A DNA stretch of 64,000 bases from contig CAVZQK010000010.1 in NCBI GenBank assembly GCA_963777355.1, positions 124,001 to 188,000 of the forward strand, written 5' to 3'. The stretch's first letter is position 1, and every line of letters starts with the position of its first letter. Shown piece by piece: positions 56,142 to 64,000 of this stretch. The stretch comes from DATJHM01 sp963777355. GTDB lineage: Bacteria > Chloroflexota > Ktedonobacteria > Ktedonobacterales > Ktedonobacteraceae. Made by a program: the position numbers and the translations under genes. Below the pieces are notes generated by a model. The model worked only from the letters and a program-made list of their open reading frames with translations, had not been told where the DNA came from and did not search any database.

Positions 56142-56417
56142 ATGAGCTTTGAAGAATTGGTTGTTGAGTTGCGAGAAAAAAGAGTTCATGTATATGATGA
56201 GGGAAATGCCTTTCGTCTACAGGCTCCTAAAGGCGTATTGACTCCGCAACTGTTGGAAATAATCACCTCTTATACTGGAGAACTGCTTTACCTGATCCGT
56301 CTGGGTGATGTAAGAGTTTGTCCCGCAAGAAGCGAGCATCGTCCCACTTGGCGTTATTCATCAGCCGCTCATGCTTTTCTTTGCGCTGTCTGTCGTCATG
56401 AGGATTCAGCCGCCTGA
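56142..56417 (+). CDS. Stand-alone TubC N-terminal docking-like protein with Cys/His tail
   Basis: 91 residues. Residues 1-50 (MSFEELVVELREKRVHVYDE, NAFRLQAPKGVLTPQLLEII) match the TubC_N docking fold, normally the first module of NRPS/PKS subunits or found in small proteins next to primases. Residues 57-91 add Cys and His (VRVCPARSEHRPTW, FLCAVCRHEDSAA), a possible zinc site. No NRPS, PKS or primase gene is nearby. ATG 56142 follows AGGGGCG only loosely. It is convergent with dgkA (stop 20 bp away). The role is unknown. Confidence 0.65.
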   Translation: MSFEELVVELREKRVHVYDEGNAFRLQAPKGVLTPQLLEIITSYTGELLYLIRLGDVRVCPARSEHRPTWRYSSAAHAFLCAVCRHEDSAA

Positions 56418-56436
56418 AGAGGGCGCAACATAATTT

Positions 56437-56898
56437 TTAAAAATGCTGACTGATAAGCGCCCATACATGCGGTCCCAGAATTAAGAGGCCAATGACGATA
56501 GACAGCATCGCGCTGAGTAAAACAGCTCCTGCCGCTACATCCTTTGCGATTTTAGCTAGAGGATGGTAGTCAGGGGTAACCAGATCTACGCATACCTCTA
56601 TAACAGTATTAAACATTTCGGCGATAAAAACTCCTGTAATCGCGATAAAAAGCATGGCAAACTCCAGCGGGGAGATATGCAGGAGTAAGCCAGCGCCGAT
56701 AACAAGCAAGGCAACCGCAACGTGGACACGAGCATTGCGTTGGGTGTGTAAGGCATACCAGAGACCACTAAAGGCATAGCCGAAGCCTGCAATAAATTTT
56801 GCCAACTCACTTTTCTCCTGTTGCTGGGGAAGTGACGGCGTGGGCGCGGGCAATGGCCGACTCAGGGTTGGCAATTTGGATTTATGCTTTTTGTCCAT
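56437..56898 (-). CDS. dgkA: Diacylglycerol kinase (DgkA family)
   Basis: 153 residues. After a 30-residue polar, Pro-rich tail come three membrane helices with FGYAFSGLWYALHTQRNARV, VALLVIGAGLLLHISPLEFA, GVFIAEMFNTVIEVCVDLVT and the soluble loop HPLAKIAKDVAAGAVLL. The EMFNTVIE box with DVAAGAV is the DgkA signature, which may phosphorylate diacylglycerol or undecaprenol. Its start overlaps the 3' end of ybeY by 17 bp, the common ybeY-dgkA arrangement. Confidence 0.94.
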   Translation of the reverse strand: MDKKHKSKLPTLSRPLPAPTPSLPQQQEKSELAKFIAGFGYAFSGLWYALHTQRNARVHVAVALLVIGAGLLLHISPLEFAMLFIAITGVFIAEMFNTVIEVCVDLVTPDYHPLAKIAKDVAAGAVLLSAMLSIVIGLLILGPHVWALISQHF

Positions 56899-57442
56899 AT
56901 TCCGTCAAGATAGAGCGTTGAATGCGCACCATCTCCTCATAACCTGCCTGACTCTGGTCGTCGTAGCCAACCAGGTGCAGGATACCATGCACAAAGAGAT
57001 ACAAGAGTTCGTAGAGTGGACTATGCCCGATCTCTGTAGCCTGGCGGACTAAGGTAGGCCAGGACATCATGATATCGCCCAGGTTTTTTACCATATTTGG
57101 CGGCGTAATAAAGTCAGGCGGCGTAGCACTGCCAGTATTTTCAGTTTCACGTGATTCCCAGAGTAATTCGCTGGCCGCATGTACCAGCGGTTTCTCTAGC
57201 AAAGGGAATGAAAGCACATCAGTTGGTTTATCTTGTTCACGATATTGCTTGTTCAGTTCTCGTACACTTTCGTCGTCGGTAATCAGGAGTGTGAGCATCA
57301 CTGGTTCGCTAATACCGATTGAACGAAGGGTGAGAAAAGCGATCTCATCCAGATTGATGCTCCCCAGAAGTGCCTCAACGGTAGCATTTTGTTGTGTATC
57401 ACTGAGACTGATATATAATTCAATAAGTGGGTGTTCTTGCAT
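56882..57442 (-). CDS. ybeY: Endoribonuclease YbeY with altered zinc motif
   Basis: 186 residues. YbeY is a zinc-dependent RNase of 16S rRNA maturation and ribosome quality control. VRELNKQYREQDKPTDVLSF is the N-terminal signature (PTDVLSFP). The zinc site is normally H-x3-H-x5-H in HGxLHLxGYDH. Here it is HGILHLVGYDDQ, with His152, His156 and Asp162, so the third ligand is Asp. Asp can bind zinc, so activity may survive. An insertion of about 25 residues (ASELLWESRETENTGS) lengthens the middle. Start ATG 57442. It precedes dgkA with a 17-bp overlap. Confidence 0.92.
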   Translation of the reverse strand: MQEHPLIELYISLSDTQQNATVEALLGSINLDEIAFLTLRSIGISEPVMLTLLITDDESVRELNKQYREQDKPTDVLSFPLLEKPLVHAASELLWESRETENTGSATPPDFITPPNMVKNLGDIMMSWPTLVRQATEIGHSPLYELLYLFVHGILHLVGYDDQSQAGYEEMVRIQRSILTEYGQKA

Positions 57443-57507
57443 AGGTGTGCAACCTCAAAACTGTCAGAATAGAGCTTAAATCAGTACTAACTACAAAGCA
57501 AATTTCT

Positions 57508-58659
57508 CTATGTCCTGGTGTGTCGAGTTGCTTTCTTCCCAAAAGCGATAAGAAAGACGATAAAACCCAGAACGAGAATGCTAAAAAGACTAATGGTGCG
57601 GTCTAGCAGAATCGCTGCCGCTGTTCGGTTTGCTGCATCGGCTCCCTGATAAAATAGACTAATCATTGCCAGCATACCACCTTCAACAATACCTATTCCT
57701 CCACCCGTTGCCGGAATAATGGTGAGTAGTGCCTCACCGAGACCAATAAAGATAGCTGCTGAAAGCATATGTAGCAGGCTCCCACTAATGAGATTCAGAG
57801 AGAGTGCCACAAAGAAGAAGCGTAGCGCTTCACACATCCATACAGCAATAGTGAGGAGAGATAGAACAGGAATGCGCTTGAAGGACCCAAGCGTTCCCTC
57901 TTGAAAATGGTAGTAGTGTTCGCGGAAACGAAGCGGAACTATCTTCGCAATAGGCTCACGGGCCAGGCGTAAGACAAAGAGGCCAGCAATGCCCAGAACA
58001 ACGGCCACCAGCACGATTTCCAGACCAAGACGTAGCTGAGACGGTAGATTTTCATGCAGGCTAATAAGTAAGGCAGGAATGAAGAGGAGCAAGAGTATAA
58101 TCAGATCCAGAAGACGCTCGGCCAGCACGGTACCAAAGCTGCGTGTTGTGGAGACCTGAGCTTCCTGATGCAAGAGGAAGGCGCGGTAGAGATCTCCCAG
58201 TTTGGCCGGAACGACAACGTTGGCGAAGAAAGAGATAAAAATAATTTCTACCAGTTTCCAGAAACGCGGTAAGGCTATTCCATTAACCTTTGTATAGCCA
58301 ACATTTTGCAATAAGATGCGCCAGCGTGCTGCGCGAATAGGGAAAGAGAGATAGTAAACGACAAAGGCGGCGGCGAAGAAAAGCATATTTGCGCTACGGA
58401 TGGAAGCCCAGGTTTTCTGAGGGTTAATATTGGCCTTTTGCGCAAAATAAGCCAGTAGTGCAAGGACAATTACCAGTGGGACAAGTGTGCGCCAGTTGAG
58501 TAAGCGTTTGCCGAGGGCAAGCTGGTCTCGTGTAATTTCGCCATCGGTCTGGGTGGCCTTTTTTTCTTCCGGAACTGAGGATTGAATGTCCAAATCAGTT
58601 TTTTCAACAATCTCAGGACGTTTTGCATCTCCTGAAGATTGAAAATCATCGGTAATCAA
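57508..58659 (-). CDS. Lysylphosphatidylglycerol-synthase-TM / YbhN-type flippase-like membrane protein
   Basis: 383 residues, about eight membrane helices and a 65-residue acidic cytosolic N-terminus. SFPIRAARWRILLQNVGYTK, FFANVVVPAKLGDLYRAFLL, TTRSFGTVLAERLLDLIILL and IIPATGGGIGIVEGGMLAMI match the UPF0104/AglD family. Some members move or modify lipids or are linked with glycosyl transfer to lipid carriers. It overlaps the O-antigen ligase gene by 14 bp on the same strand, supporting a role in surface-glycan assembly. Confidence 0.88.
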   Translation of the reverse strand: MITDDFQSSGDAKRPEIVEKTDLDIQSSVPEEKKATQTDGEITRDQLALGKRLLNWRTLVPLVIVLALLAYFAQKANINPQKTWASIRSANMLFFAAAFVVYYLSFPIRAARWRILLQNVGYTKVNGIALPRFWKLVEIIFISFFANVVVPAKLGDLYRAFLLHQEAQVSTTRSFGTVLAERLLDLIILLLLFIPALLISLHENLPSQLRLGLEIVLVAVVLGIAGLFVLRLAREPIAKIVPLRFREHYYHFQEGTLGSFKRIPVLSLLTIAVWMCEALRFFFVALSLNLISGSLLHMLSAAIFIGLGEALLTIIPATGGGIGIVEGGMLAMISLFYQGADAANRTAAAILLDRTISLFSILVLGFIVFLIAFGKKATRHTRT

Positions 58660-60277
58660 AACGCCCTCCGGGATTACCTGAGCTCGCCGTGATTCTTGCT
58701 AGACGGAGCAGAAGCACGACGAGTAGCGCAAAAAGAATAGTCATACTATGGACGTACAGGTTATCAACGGTATTATGGACACAGACTGAGATCAGGGAAG
58801 CGAGCAGGCCAATTGCCAGGGCACGATCATTGCTAAGCATGTCTAGAAGGGTGTGTGTAGTGCGTGCCTGAAGAGAGGTTGTCCCTGAAACGGGATGAGC
58901 CCGCTGTTCCTTGCACTGTAAATAGCGTTTGTTGATTGAACGATAGGCATGTCCACCAGCGATAAAGATAGCCGCAACGAAGAGGAGAAAGGCGATTAAT
59001 CCAAATATGCCAGTCTCAGCGGCGATATTAATATAGTAGTTATGTGCATGACCCAACGGATTTACAAAGATCGTAATATAGTAATGAGGGTAGGCTTGCG
59101 GATAATTGCCAATGCCGACACCAGTAAAGGGATGATCCTGAAACATATGGATACCTGCGTACCAGTGGGCAAGACGTTCAGCAACGGAAAAGTCGTCCGA
59201 ACTGGGCGAAGAGAGGGAGATTGGCACAAAACCGATGAGTTTGAGCAGTTTTAGAATAGGTTTGAGGAGCGCAGAAGGCAGTTTATCCAGTAAATATGCG
59301 CCGAAGAGAGCCAGCAGAGCAATCACGCCCAGCCACATAAGAGGGCGCAAACGTGGGAAGCCAACTACGACAATGAAAAAGACGGCAGCGGCAAGGGCAA
59401 TCTGACCACCGTTTGATTGAGAGAGATAAAACGCATAGCCAAGCAGGAGCGTCGCTATACCCGCCAGAATACGTGTTGCAACGTTGCGTGTGAGAAGTGT
59501 CAACGAAATGGTAATGGTTAAGGCCATATCGATATAGCCCGCATAAGGATTGGGTTGGTCGAAGGTACCATAGACCCGCAGACTAGCGGCGCGGATGAAT
59601 GCACTTGGGCCGAGATCAAAGAAGTTTTGTGCATAACCAAGAAAGGCTTGAGAGAGAGCAGCCACACAGATCAGAATGACGATTGTCCAGAGCTGGCGGC
59701 GTGTGCGAATGTAGTGTCCTGCCAGGAGAAGAACTACCAGCACTTCTACCCATTTTACCATCTCTTTCAGGCTGAGAGTGCGGTTCAGAGCGCCGATCAT
59801 AGAGAGCAGCATCATCGCTAAGAGCGCACACATTGCGAGCACCAGGTAGGGTGGTACCTGAGCCTCTTCTCGATCCAAAGGACCGGCCTGAGGATTCAGA
59901 CGAGAGAGAAATGGTCGTAAAACGAAACCAAGCAGCCAGCCTACAGCGAGAAGCCCAACGAGCAGGTCCGCAGTACTCAGTGGCAGTGGATTCGGGACAA
60001 TACCAGTCAGGTAGCCCCAGGGAACCGCCAGGGGGAGCAGATAAAGCGTGACGCGTGGAGAGATAATACACCAGAGTACCATTCCTAAATAGAGTGGAGC
60101 AAGCATATTCCACGGATCATGCAGCGCCAGGAGGCAAAAAAGCGCGATAATGCCTCCCGCAAGACCAACCAGGTTTGCGCCGTTTATATGAGACGATACC
60201 CGACTCAAAAGATTCGTTGGTCTTTGTCCCTGGACGTGCGTTTGTGAATGACTGAGTTCAGGGTGATATATGCTCAT
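58646..60277 (-). CDS. O-antigen ligase family protein (Wzy_C)
   Basis: 543 residues with about 11-12 membrane helices. The Wzy_C region is recognised from GTFDQPNPYAGYIDMALTIT, then the loop HMFQDHPFTGVGIGNYPQAY and PLGHAHNYYINIAAETGIFG with the catalytic-type His (AHNYY). Such proteins ligate or polymerise lipid-linked glycans at the outer face of the membrane. 58646-58659 overlaps the flippase-like gene, and UDP-xylose synthase is encoded just upstream. These three genes are a small surface-polysaccharide group. Confidence 0.92.
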   Translation of the reverse strand: MSIYHPELSHSQTHVQGQRPTNLLSRVSSHINGANLVGLAGGIIALFCLLALHDPWNMLAPLYLGMVLWCIISPRVTLYLLPLAVPWGYLTGIVPNPLPLSTADLLVGLLAVGWLLGFVLRPFLSRLNPQAGPLDREEAQVPPYLVLAMCALLAMMLLSMIGALNRTLSLKEMVKWVEVLVVLLLAGHYIRTRRQLWTIVILICVAALSQAFLGYAQNFFDLGPSAFIRAASLRVYGTFDQPNPYAGYIDMALTITISLTLLTRNVATRILAGIATLLLGYAFYLSQSNGGQIALAAAVFFIVVVGFPRLRPLMWLGVIALLALFGAYLLDKLPSALLKPILKLLKLIGFVPISLSSPSSDDFSVAERLAHWYAGIHMFQDHPFTGVGIGNYPQAYPHYYITIFVNPLGHAHNYYINIAAETGIFGLIAFLLFVAAIFIAGGHAYRSINKRYLQCKEQRAHPVSGTTSLQARTTHTLLDMLSNDRALAIGLLASLISVCVHNTVDNLYVHSMTILFALLVVLLLRLARITASSGNPGGRFDYR

Positions 60278-60321
60278 AAAAGTTATACATTTCTTCAGAA
60301 ATAGGATGTCAATTGAGAAAT

Positions 60322-61272
60322 TTAAGAGACGATTGCAAGTTGCTCAATGCGCTTGCTAAACCATTCAATGGTCCGCTGTAAACCCTCTTCCATCACAACT
60401 TGAGGTTGCCAGCCCAGGGCCTGTTGCGCTTTAGTAATATTGGGGCGGCGACGTTCAGGATCATCAATGCGACTTGTCTCAAACTCAATAGTCGATGAGG
60501 CATTACAGAGGTGAATTACCATCTGTGCATATTCAAGGACCGTATGTTCTTCAGGATTGCCCAGATTAAAGACTTCCCCTGCTGTTTCGGGCTGAAACAT
60601 TGCACGTATCAATCCATCAACCAGATCACTCACATAGCAGATACTACGTGTTTTATTGCCGTCGCCATAGATCATCAGCGTCTCATTCCGCAGAGCACGG
60701 GTAATAAAATTAGGAATCATACGCCCATCTTCAATCTGGCTATTAGGACCATAGGTATTGAAAATGCGCACTATACGAGCATTCACCTGGAACTGGCGAT
60801 AATATTCCATCGTGAGCGTCTCTCCCAGGCGTTTGCTTTCGTCATAGCAGGCACGGGGACCAATAGAGTTGACATTCCCCCAATACGATTCGACCTGAGG
60901 ATGGACGAGAGGATCACCATAGATCTCTGATGTTGAACTAATTAAGAACATCGCCTGTTGCTTTTTTGCCTGTTCAAGCATCTGGTAGGTGCCCTGGCTG
61001 TTTACCAGAATGGTTTCAATAGGATGTTCCATATAACCAACCGGGCTGGCTGGACTGGCGAGATGGAAAATCGCATCGGCTGCAAATGAAAAGGGTTGCG
61101 TGACATCATGTTGCAAAAAAGTAAAATGTGGATTATGTAGCAAGGGTTCAATATTAAGCATAGAACCGGTTAAAAGATTATCGGCACAGAGGACTGAATG
61201 CCCTTCATGAAGGAGACGTGTGCATAAATGGGAGCCGATAAAGCCAGCTCCACCGGTCACAAGGATTTTCAA
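60322..61272 (-). CDS. uxs: UDP-glucuronate decarboxylase (UDP-xylose synthase)
   Basis: 316-residue extended SDR. KILVTGGAGFIGSHLCTRLL binds NAD; HLASPASPVGYMEHPIETIL is the signature of UXS rather than other NDP-sugar epimerases. The catalytic Tyr/Lys pair is in GPRACYDESKRLGETL and Thr/Ser in ISSTSEIYGDPLVHPQ. RIFNTYGPNSQIEDGRMIPN and GDGNKTRSICYVSDLVDGLI follow. It makes UDP-xylose from UDP-glucuronate, a precursor for xylose-containing glycans, consistent with the ligase and flippase-like genes downstream (45 bp). Confidence 0.93.
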   Translation of the reverse strand: MKILVTGGAGFIGSHLCTRLLHEGHSVLCADNLLTGSMLNIEPLLHNPHFTFLQHDVTQPFSFAADAIFHLASPASPVGYMEHPIETILVNSQGTYQMLEQAKKQQAMFLISSTSEIYGDPLVHPQVESYWGNVNSIGPRACYDESKRLGETLTMEYYRQFQVNARIVRIFNTYGPNSQIEDGRMIPNFITRALRNETLMIYGDGNKTRSICYVSDLVDGLIRAMFQPETAGEVFNLGNPEEHTVLEYAQMVIHLCNASSTIEFETSRIDDPERRRPNITKAQQALGWQPQVVMEEGLQRTIEWFSKRIEQLAIVS

Positions 61273-61479
61273 AGAAGTAGACCTCCAGAAATAGTTAACG
61301 CGCTATACAATCAGGGAACCGTAAGGCATAATCAGGTGTGGCATGTAGCGCTTCTGATTCTTTTTTATCCCATCCCACAATCAAATGTTGTGCATTTGTA
61401 TACTACCTTATTGGCTAGACGAACTGGACACAGGATGGTAACGATATAGCATACTCGGTAAGGCACGCTCTTAGTAACA

Positions 61480-62175
61480 TTATAATGTGCGCTGGCGGAA
61501 TTTCCAGCGCCGATAAAGAACCTCGTCTCCCCAACTCAAAAATCCACTGGTCGTCAGCCCGTGAACGATGATCACGGCCAGCAGCGAGCGCGGTGAAGGT
61601 TGCAGCAGATAAACAAAACTAAAAACAATCCCCGCCAGTCCAACGCCTGCGACGCTTCGCCAGTTCCATTTGCCAAGACGATGATAGAGCGTATAAGCTG
61701 CTGTACTGACCAGCCAACCCCAGCCCAACCAGCCCGTCCATTGCGTCACTGCTGCCAGCAGTAAGCCACGGAAAAAGAGTTCTTCAACTGGAGCATTGAT
61801 AAAGAGATAGAAGGAGCTTTGTAGGATGTGATCGCTTACCGTCGGCCAGCGAAACCAGGGTCCCACCAGGAACATGCGATACAGCGCGGCGAAGGCTGTC
61901 ATTGCAATACCAACCAGCAGACCAATGCCGACTTGTTGGGGCACATCATGGAGCGTCAGACCAAGAAAGGAAAATGGTAGGTGAAAGATGGCGATATAGA
62001 TAAATGGAGCCGCTCCCATAGGGAGAATGCGCATTAGGGTATCACGCCACATCCAGCGCCAGGTATCTTTGACGGTAGAGCGTATAACTTGAGATGATTG
62101 GACAGTGGACACGTGCGAACCTCTTCTTGGTAAAAATGTCTCCTGCGTCTGCGTTTGAGAACGAATCGCTGACAT
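61480..62175 (-). CDS. CPBP family intramembrane metalloprotease
   Basis: 231 residues. A polar N-terminal tail of about 45 residues, then about six membrane helices. The Abi/CPBP motifs are present: EELFFRGLLL (EExxxR), AAYTLYHRLGKWN (first-His type) and VIIVHGLTTSGFL (second His). Family members are CAAX-type proteases or bacteriocin-immunity proteins. Its substrate is unknown. It stands alone between two gaps of about 150-200 bp. Confidence 0.88.
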   Translation of the reverse strand: MSAIRSQTQTQETFLPRRGSHVSTVQSSQVIRSTVKDTWRWMWRDTLMRILPMGAAPFIYIAIFHLPFSFLGLTLHDVPQQVGIGLLVGIAMTAFAALYRMFLVGPWFRWPTVSDHILQSSFYLFINAPVEELFFRGLLLAAVTQWTGWLGWGWLVSTAAYTLYHRLGKWNWRSVAGVGLAGIVFSFVYLLQPSPRSLLAVIIVHGLTTSGFLSWGDEVLYRRWKFRQRTL

Positions 62176-62320
62176 TGCTTCTCTACTCTTTCCAGTACTA
62201 GCTTTCTACTTCTTCTTATGTTAAGTGATCTTTAAATTTGTTAAATGAATTTTAACAGAAAGCCTGATATGAATCACTGTGCTAGAAGGATAAGAGAGGC
62301 GTCATGCTGGTAAGAATATA

Positions 62321-62979
62321 TTAGCAATTTAACTGTTGGAGCTCAATGAGCCCTTCCTCAACTTCTTCAGGAGAGAGATTGCCGGCAGCCAGATCTTGGA
62401 AACTTTTCTGTTGCAGACGCCGATAAAATGCCAGACCCTGAGTTTGGAGTCCCTGATCGATGGGTGTGGCTTCCAACAGATCAAAAAGGATATCCTCCGC
62501 TTTGGCATATTGACCGATGAACTCGTAGTAGGGAAAGAGCAGGGCCTGTGTTGCATAGGGAAGATCATAGGTTGCCAGTTTCAGAAGAAGGTCTTTCAGT
62601 TGATCTGGAATTTCGGTCTGCATAATACCAGGTTCCTGTTTCAGAGCGTGAGGTAAAGATGGAGCGCTTTTTTATAGCGATAGTAAGCCTCAGACTCTTG
62701 TTGCAGCTCAGCATAAATATCGCCCTCGGCCTTGATCATTGCCGCGATCCAGAGACAGGAATTGATATTGAGGACACCCAGGGGAGAGAGTATTTGTAGG
62801 AGTGTCTCCTCTGAGAGAGAGTTGATGAAGCGGGAGCTAAGGCCAACCATCGTAAGTAAGAGGTCGTCGATATAGATGAGGGCCTCCTCATGTTTGTCTC
62901 GCTCGCGCAAGCCGAGAAGAATGGAGAGTTCGCGTCCCAGTCGCTCAGCAATGCGCAAAATATAGTCTTTGTTAACCAT
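62321..62979 (-). CDS. DUF6483 family protein, split by a one-base deletion
   Basis: Two open frames abut: 62979-62641 (MVNKDYILRIAERLGRELSI, ending KKALHLYLTL) and 62623-62321 (MQTEIPDQLKDLLLKLATYD, ALLFPYYEFIGQYAKAEDIL). DUF6483 proteins are one chain of about 220 residues carrying both blocks in this order. Adding a base near 62636 joins LYLTL to LKQEPGIMQTEIPDQ and gives 219 residues, so one gene is likely. The fold is all-helical and TPR-like; function unknown. ATG 62979 is chosen for its GAGGA site. gltX ends 80 bp upstream with a hairpin between. Confidence 0.75.
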
Positions 62980-62993
62980 CGTCGATCCTCTTG

Positions 62994-63034
62994 AGAGAAG
63001 AACGAGCATCCGGAAAGGATGCCCGTTCTGGAGA
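62994..63034 (-). terminator. Hairpin downstream of gltX
   Basis: GAACGAGCATCC / GGATGCCCGTTC (one mismatch) with a 5-nt loop lies between the gltX stop and the DUF6483 start. On the minus strand it is followed by TTCTCTC, a weak T tail. Confidence 0.6.
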
Positions 63035-63059
63035 TGCTTCTCAGTACTAGATCATCGTT

Positions 63060-64000
63060 TTAAGCGTTCTCAGCAGGTGTGCTCTCATCTGTGCTCGTAA
63101 GACGCGCGATTGCCTGTTCAATGCGTAGCATACTGACCTCACGTCCCAGTACTTCCATCATTTGAAAGAGAGGTGGCGTTGCCGTTCGGCCACTGACCGC
63201 CGTTCGTACAGAACCAAAAAGCTGCCCCGTTTTCAGTTCCAGCGTCTTTGCTAACTCCCGCATAGGCGGCTCCATACTGCTATGCTCCCATTCACTCAGC
63301 CCTGCCAGCAAGTCACGCGCGTGCAGCAGCGCCGAACGCGTGCGGGGAGCATCCATCCCTTTTTGAATGAGCAGGGGAGTCTCGTAAGTGATCTCTTTTT
63401 CAAAGAAGAATGAGACTACGCGTGCCGCCTCGCCCAGCGTTTTCAGGCGCTCATGCTCTAAGGCAAGAACCTGCTTCGCATACTCTTGATCCAACGGACG
63501 TGCAACGGTATCGGGCAGACCGCCTTCAGCCTCTGGCCGTTCCATATAAGGAAGCGCACGCCGTACCAGTTCGTCCAGAGAGAGCTGGCGGATATAGTAG
63601 CCGTTCATCCACAAAAGCTTATCTGCATCATAGATGCCCGATGAGATGCCAATCCGATCCAGGGTGAAGACTTTGATGAGCTCTTCTTTTGTGAAGATCT
63701 CGGTCTTATCATCGTAGGACCAGCCAACCAGGGCAAGAAAATTGAATACTGCTTCCGGCAGATAGCCATCTCGCTGAAAATCACTCCAGGCAGGAGCCCC
63801 ACGCCGCTTGCTTAGCTTCTTCTTATCTTTGCCAAGTATCGTTGGTACATGATAAAACAGCGGTGGCTGCCAACCCAGCGCTCGGTAGATCTGTATATGG
63901 CGCGGCGCACTCGAAATCCACTCATCTCCTCGGAGCATATGGGTAATGCCCATCAGGTGATCGTCAATGAGATGGGCCAGGTGATATGGTGGGAGTCCGC
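63060..64000 (-). CDS. gltX: Glutamate-tRNA ligase, C-terminal part (5' end outside window)
   Basis: The frame is open to the right edge. The visible part begins within the class I aminoacyl-tRNA synthetase catalytic domain (LPPYHLAHLIDDHLMGITHM, LRGDEWISSAPRHIQIYRAL), then the KMSKS-type loop DKKKLSKRRGAPAWSDFQRD and GYLPEAVFNFLALVGWS. The anticodon-binding helical domain follows to the stop at 63060. About 313 residues of an expected 480-500 are present. The enzyme charges tRNA-Glu. The short acidic tail (STDESTPAENA) is family-variable. Whether it is the discriminating or non-discriminating form cannot be told. Confidence 0.95.
   Translation of the reverse strand, partial: GLPPYHLAHLIDDHLMGITHMLRGDEWISSAPRHIQIYRALGWQPPLFYHVPTILGKDKKKLSKRRGAPAWSDFQRDGYLPEAVFNFLALVGWSYDDKTEIFTKEELIKVFTLDRIGISSGIYDADKLLWMNGYYIRQLSLDELVRRALPYMERPEAEGGLPDTVARPLDQEYAKQVLALEHERLKTLGEAARVVSFFFEKEITYETPLLIQKGMDAPRTRSALLHARDLLAGLSEWEHSSMEPPMRELAKTLELKTGQLFGSVRTAVSGRTATPPLFQMMEVLGREVSMLRIEQAIARLTSTDESTPAENA

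Noticed and set aside
58689..60051. Several frames opposite the O-antigen ligase gene
   Set aside because: Shadows of a membrane protein gene; no start sites.

Overview
The window most likely comes from a Ktedonobacteria-type member of the Chloroflexota. This is inferred from the mix of a TIR/NB-ARC/TPR STAND gene, DUF6483, DUF2961 and DUF5348 proteins, a ParA with a SAP-like partner, many two-component and MarR/MerR/LacI regulators, and a full cobalamin salvage set. No rRNA or tRNA gene was seen that could confirm it. Base composition looks near 50% GC, and starts include TTG and GTG as well as ATG.

Layout. (1) 0-20.3 kb is an accessory and stress region: parA; a wrecked TIR-NB-ARC-TPR gene; a DUF2961 (GH172-like) gene; small DUF5348 and DUF2795 proteins; a nuoB-nuoD pair with no nuoC; a remnant glycosyltransferase; Mn catalase; an SDR; a sigma-70 factor; an MBL-fold hydrolase; a LacI regulator with a secreted GH16 enzyme; a DUF4118 sensor; and msrA. 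Most of the longer genes here carry one or more single-base indels or in-frame stops. (2) 20.4-23.9 kb holds three overlapping two-component genes. (3) 24.2-36.2 kb holds two cobalamin gene blocks: cobT, then cobC-cobS-cobU, and a riboswitch-led btuF-cbiB-cobD-cbiZ-cobO. They are separated by an MFS/MarR pair and an esterase. Together they cover uptake, stripping of foreign side chains, adenosylation and loop reassembly. (4) 36-47.9 kb: NADAR protein, GH4 glycosidase, aldo/keto reductase, polyprenyl synthase, zinc-finger membrane protein, folP-folC, acyl-CoA ligase and a degenerate asparagine-synthase-like gene. (5) 48-64 kb is mostly housekeeping and envelope: C39-like peptidase, PIG-L deacetylase, lipoate ligase, MFS exporter with a MerR gene, THUMP methyltransferase, efp, dgkA, ybeY, flippase-like protein, O-antigen ligase, UDP-xylose synthase, CPBP protease and gltX.

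Special points: the indel cluster (real decay or a poor-quality contig end); an intergenic repeat family built on GTAGGGTCGGCTGTTGATC; paired LacI operators; an EF-P with Asn at the loop tip; a YbeY with Asp in place of the third zinc histidine; and an asparagine-synthase-like protein lacking the catalytic signatures. No CRISPR array, insertion sequence, rRNA, tRNA or replication origin was recognised. I do not see a convincing new multi-gene system. The nearest candidates are the parA/SAP/TIR-STAND corner and the NADAR protein beside the cobalamin operon.
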